From Chitinophaga sp. 180180018-3 (GTDB lineage Bacteria > Bacteroidota > Bacteroidia > Chitinophagales > Chitinophagaceae), in the NCBI RefSeq assembly GCF_037893185.1, contig NZ_CP140772.1, positions 7,370,001 through 7,434,000 on the forward strand: a stretch of 64,000 nt of DNA, written 5' to 3'. Positions within the stretch are counted from its first letter, which is position 1. Every line of letters begins with the position of its first letter. Below, in pieces: positions 61,706 through 64,000 of this stretch. The notes beneath the pieces were generated by a model, which saw only the letters and a program-made list of their open reading frames with translations, was not told where the DNA came from and made no database searches. A program made the position numbers and the translations under genes.

Positions 61706-62473
61706 ATGAACGTAGGATTTATACAGGAAACCATTGCTCCTATCAGGGAAAAGATAGTATCTCACCCGCTATACGGCCAGCTGCGGACGCCAGAAGATGT
61801 TCGTCGGTTTATGGAACATCACGTTTATGCCGTATGGGATTTCATGTCATTGTTAAAGGGATTACAGCAGCAGCTGACCTGCGTAAATGTACCATGGATT
61901 CCGGTAGGAAATGCAGCAACCCGCTATCTCATTAATGAAATTGTTACCGGGGAAGAAAGCGATATAGATCAGAATGGGAACCGTTGCAGTCATTTTGAAT
62001 TATACGAACGGGCTATGCAACAGGCTGGCGCTGATATATCCCATATACAGGCGCTGATCAGCGATGTTAAAACCGGAAGGTCTATCGACAGCATTCTTTC
62101 AACCCCTGCCCTTCCAGAGGCGGTAAAGGGCTTTCTTCGCTTTACATTTGATGTTATTGCCACCGGCAAACCTCATATACTGGCATCGGTATTTACTTTT
62201 GGTCGGGAAGACCTGATTCCTGATATGTTTCTGGCCCTGGTAAAGGATCTGGGCGAAAAATTTCCAGGCACACTAGACATCTTTATTTACTACCTGGAGC
62301 GTCATATTGAAGTTGATGGCGATCATCATAGCCAACTGGCGATTCAGATGGTAAATGAGCTTTGCGGTACCGACCAGGCCAAATGGGAAGAAGCTGCCCG
62401 GTATGCTGAACAGTCGCTGCAATGGAGACATCGGCTCTGGAGTAGCATCATTGCTGAAAATGTAGTCGTATAA
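61706..62473 (+). CDS. DUF3050 (heme-oxygenase-like fold) protein
   Basis: A 255-residue protein. It starts with FIQETIAPIREKIVSHPLYG and has conserved histidines in EHHVYAVWDFMSLLK and YLERHIEVDGDHHSQLAIQMV, a pattern of DUF3050, placed in the heme-oxygenase-like superfamily. The role is unknown. It follows recQ by 26 bp on the same strand and is probably co-transcribed; the tRNA-Phe gene follows after its own promoter. Confidence 0.85.
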   Translation: MNVGFIQETIAPIREKIVSHPLYGQLRTPEDVRRFMEHHVYAVWDFMSLLKGLQQQLTCVNVPWIPVGNAATRYLINEIVTGEESDIDQNGNRCSHFELYERAMQQAGADISHIQALISDVKTGRSIDSILSTPALPEAVKGFLRFTFDVIATGKPHILASVFTFGREDLIPDMFLALVKDLGEKFPGTLDIFIYYLERHIEVDGDHHSQLAIQMVNELCGTDQAKWEEAARYAEQSLQWRHRLWSSIIAENVVV

Positions 62474-62491
62474 ATTTTTTTGCAAAAAAAT

Positions 62492-62521
62492 TTTGCAATT
62501 CAAAAGATTGTCTTACTTTTG
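62492..62521 (+). promoter_or_regulatory. Bacteroidota promoter for tRNA-Phe
   Basis: TTTG at 62492-62495 and TACTTTTG at 62514-62521 are separated by 18 nt. The -7 box is a perfect TAnnTTTG match. Transcription would begin about 62528, 30 bp upstream of the mature tRNA. Confidence 0.8.
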
Positions 62522-62557
62522 CAATCCCCTCACACGAGAGGGACAAACAAAACGGAT

Positions 62558-62630
62558 GGTGCGGTAGCTCAGTTGGTAGAGCAAAGGACTGAAAATCCTT
62601 GTGTCGCCGGTTCGATCCCGGCTCACACCA
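62558..62630 (+). tRNA. tRNA-Phe (anticodon GAA)
   Basis: A 73-nt tRNA. The cloverleaf has the D-arm GCTC/GAGC, anticodon stem AAGGA/TCCTT with loop CTGAAAA (anticodon GAA at 62591-62593), variable region GTGTC and T-arm GCCGG/CCGGC with TTCGATC. The acceptor stem GGTGCGG with TCACACC has a C-A mismatch (positions 5-68) and a terminal G-U pair. The CCA end is not encoded. The last 8 nt overlap the coding end of the serine recombinase on the other strand. Confidence 0.97.
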
Positions 62631-64000
62631 CGAAAGCGGGAACATAACTGTAAAAGGTTTTGTTCCCGCTTTTTATTTGGTGCAAATCACTTGCCTGCGC
62701 TGCAATCTGGCGGAATACTTCATTTACGCGCGGGGTTCGACACGTATCATTTTTCCGATTATATAATATCCCTTCAGGAAAGAGCAAAAATTGTAGCTGC
62801 TGTTTCTCCCCATAATCACCTAAATCCCACAAGGACGCTAGTTTAGAAGCATAGGTAATGCACTCGTCGACACACTTTTCAAGGTTCGACACTCCATTTT
62901 TGAATTTAAGCAGCTCCTGCTCAATATTTTTGCGCTCCTCCAAAAGCCGGGGCTTAAATTCCTCATATATCTCCCGATCAATTTCCTCCATAGCGAAGCG
63001 TTCTTTAAGCCGTTGCAATTTTCTATCTACCTCTGCTAATTGCTTATGAAGCTGTTCCTGCTGCGCCCTCCCTTCTGCCGTTAACAGGTTATAAGTGGCA
63101 ATCATCTGGAGCCGGATTATAGTCCTGTGATCTTCATTTACATCCACTGTATAACTATTCAACAGTGTCTTGAATGCTGAGTGCAGATTGTCGGCCCGCT
63201 TGTTGCATTTACAGCCGGGGGTATTACACTTATAATAATATTGCTGATTTTTAGCGGCTTTGTATGCCCGCAGGTAATTACCACAGTCGTCACACTTTAA
63301 AAAGCGCTTTAAAGGAATATTTTCATTTTCAGGTTTAAGGTTGTATCCCTGGTGATTTTGTGATAGAATGCCATTCACTTTTAGAAACAATTCCTTTGAC
63401 GCCACTTTTTCCTGTACCCCTTCTACTATTTTTCCCTCCAAGGCATTGTGGACGAGCAATCCACAATAGAACGGATTCCGCAAAAAGTCTGAAATCCTTT
63501 GATTGTCAAGCTTTAATCCGCGCGCGGCTAACCTGGCTCTTACTTCTTCATTGGATACTCCTTCTGCCTTCCATTCAAAACCCTTCCTGAGCAGCTTCCC
63601 TGTTTGATTGATGACAAATTCTTTTTTTCCATTTCTGCGTACAATATTATATCCTAATGGCGGTGAGGTGCACCATATTCCTTGTAATAGCTTCTCTTTT
63701 ACTCCCGCCATGCACTTTTCCCGGCGAAGCTGGTTGTCATATTCACTGAAAATAAACTGGATATTTTGTTGCAACCTCCCACTAACAGTTGTAGTATCCG
63801 TTGGCTGTGTTACCGCATAAACTAATATCCCTGCTTTCTTCAATTGATCCGCAATATACATGGCATTGGTTCCTGAACGGCTAAACCGGTCAACGCTATA
63901 AACAATGATGTAGGCAATCTTCTCCTTGCTCCTTTTTACAAAGGAAAGCATGTTATTAAACTCTTTCCTCTCATCAGTCTTGGCACTTTCATACGTTCCT
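62623..64000 (-). CDS. Large serine recombinase, partial (N-terminus beyond the window)
   Basis: At least 458 residues of a large serine recombinase; the frame is open to the window edge, and about the first 60 residues with the catalytic Ser are missing. The end of the resolvase domain is clear (GTYESAKTDERKEFNNMLS, IIVYSVDRFSRSG), then the recombinase domain (CTSPPLGYNIVRRNGKKE), a zinc ribbon (CDDCGNYL ... KCNTPGCKC), a coiled coil (EQLHKQLAEVDRKLQRLKERF) and a C-terminal tail. The stop (62623-62625) lies inside the tRNA-Phe 3' end. It is the likely integrase of an element inserted there. Confidence 0.93.
   Translation of the reverse strand, partial: GTYESAKTDERKEFNNMLSFVKRSKEKIAYIIVYSVDRFSRSGTNAMYIADQLKKAGILVYAVTQPTDTTTVSGRLQQNIQFIFSEYDNQLRREKCMAGVKEKLLQGIWCTSPPLGYNIVRRNGKKEFVINQTGKLLRKGFEWKAEGVSNEEVRARLAARGLKLDNQRISDFLRNPFYCGLLVHNALEGKIVEGVQEKVASKELFLKVNGILSQNHQGYNLKPENENIPLKRFLKCDDCGNYLRAYKAAKNQQYYYKCNTPGCKCNKRADNLHSAFKTLLNSYTVDVNEDHRTIIRLQMIATYNLLTAEGRAQQEQLHKQLAEVDRKLQRLKERFAMEEIDREIYEEFKPRLLEERKNIEQELLKFKNGVSNLEKCVDECITYASKLASLWDLGDYGEKQQLQFLLFPEGILYNRKNDTCRTPRVNEVFRQIAAQASDLHQIKSGNKTFYSYVPAFVV
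62633..62672 (+). terminator. tRNA-Phe terminator hairpin inside the recombinase coding end
   Basis: AAAGCGGGAACA (62633-62644) pairs perfectly with 62661-62672, a 12-bp stem followed by a T-rich run. It starts 3 bp past the tRNA. It lies wholly within the 3' coding end of the minus-strand recombinase, which encodes its last 15 codons through this hairpin. Confidence 0.85.

Noticed and set aside
1..64000. CRISPR arrays, insertion sequences and toxin-antitoxin pairs.
   Set aside because: No regularly spaced direct repeats of suitable length, no transposase and no clear toxin-antitoxin pair were seen; the repeats present are the hairpins and short duplications listed.

Overview
The window looks like the chromosome of a Chitinophaga-like member of the Bacteroidota (family Chitinophagaceae). 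Signs are a SusC/SusD pair, a BlaI/BlaR1-type pair whose peptidase ends in a TonB-like domain, DUF4836 and DUF3050 proteins, many Bacteroidota-type lipoproteins with Tat or Sec signals, starts without obvious Shine-Dalgarno sequences, and promoters of the TTTG / TAnnTTTG type. The assignment is made from gene content only. About 57 protein genes and one tRNA gene are supported. Most of the window is ordinary core chromosome; the last 1.4 kb enters an integrated element.

Layout. 1-7.5 kb: DUF4836 lipoprotein, YciI, SRPBCC protein, MsrB, MutL (GTG start) and a gluconokinase-like FGGY kinase. 7.5-22.4 kb: a carbohydrate-oxidation region with an FAD GMC dehydrogenase and its Tat-exported small subunit, two Tat-exported Gfo/Idh/MocA oxidoreductases, SusCD, a lipoprotein, a PBP4-type carboxypeptidase, a SUMF1-fold protein and a Tat-exported TIM-barrel isomerase. 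22.5-30 kb: YvlD-like membrane protein, fused E1 alpha/beta 2-oxoacid dehydrogenase, a 45-residue membrane protein, macrodomain and NYN-LOTUS proteins, Dps, an MFS carrier and RmuC. 30-33.2 kb: a three-gene operon matching the 8-amino-Kdo (Kdo8N) pathway (KdnA, KdsB-type transferase, KdnB). 33.2-41.5 kb: NTF2-like and CAP proteins, GH25 muramidase, radical SAM/SPASM protein, BlaI/M56-TonB pair, a trio of small envelope proteins and an AI-2E family permease.

41.5-44.8 kb: paaABCD followed by nadD, with no paaE. 44.9-52.6 kb: DUF922 protein, S41 and M28 peptidases, FeoB, PspC and PadR. 53-56 kb: a SulP transporter with a beta-carbonic anhydrase, a likely bicarbonate pair. 56-62.5 kb: methionine-type aminotransferase, mannose-1-phosphate guanylyltransferase, KdsD-type isomerase, RecQ and DUF3050. 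A tRNA-Phe gene at 62558 directly abuts a large serine recombinase whose coding end overlaps the tRNA 3' end; this is read as the edge of an integrated element that continues beyond the window.

Between genes, the clearest unexplained structure is a family of very long inverted repeats at gene ends (stems of 29, 34 and 41 perfect base pairs). Several have outer arms built of 7-bp units of the form TTAGCNN around a core containing GCGGAG. They behave as terminators by position, and in two cases the heptad array contains the stop codon of the neighbouring gene.
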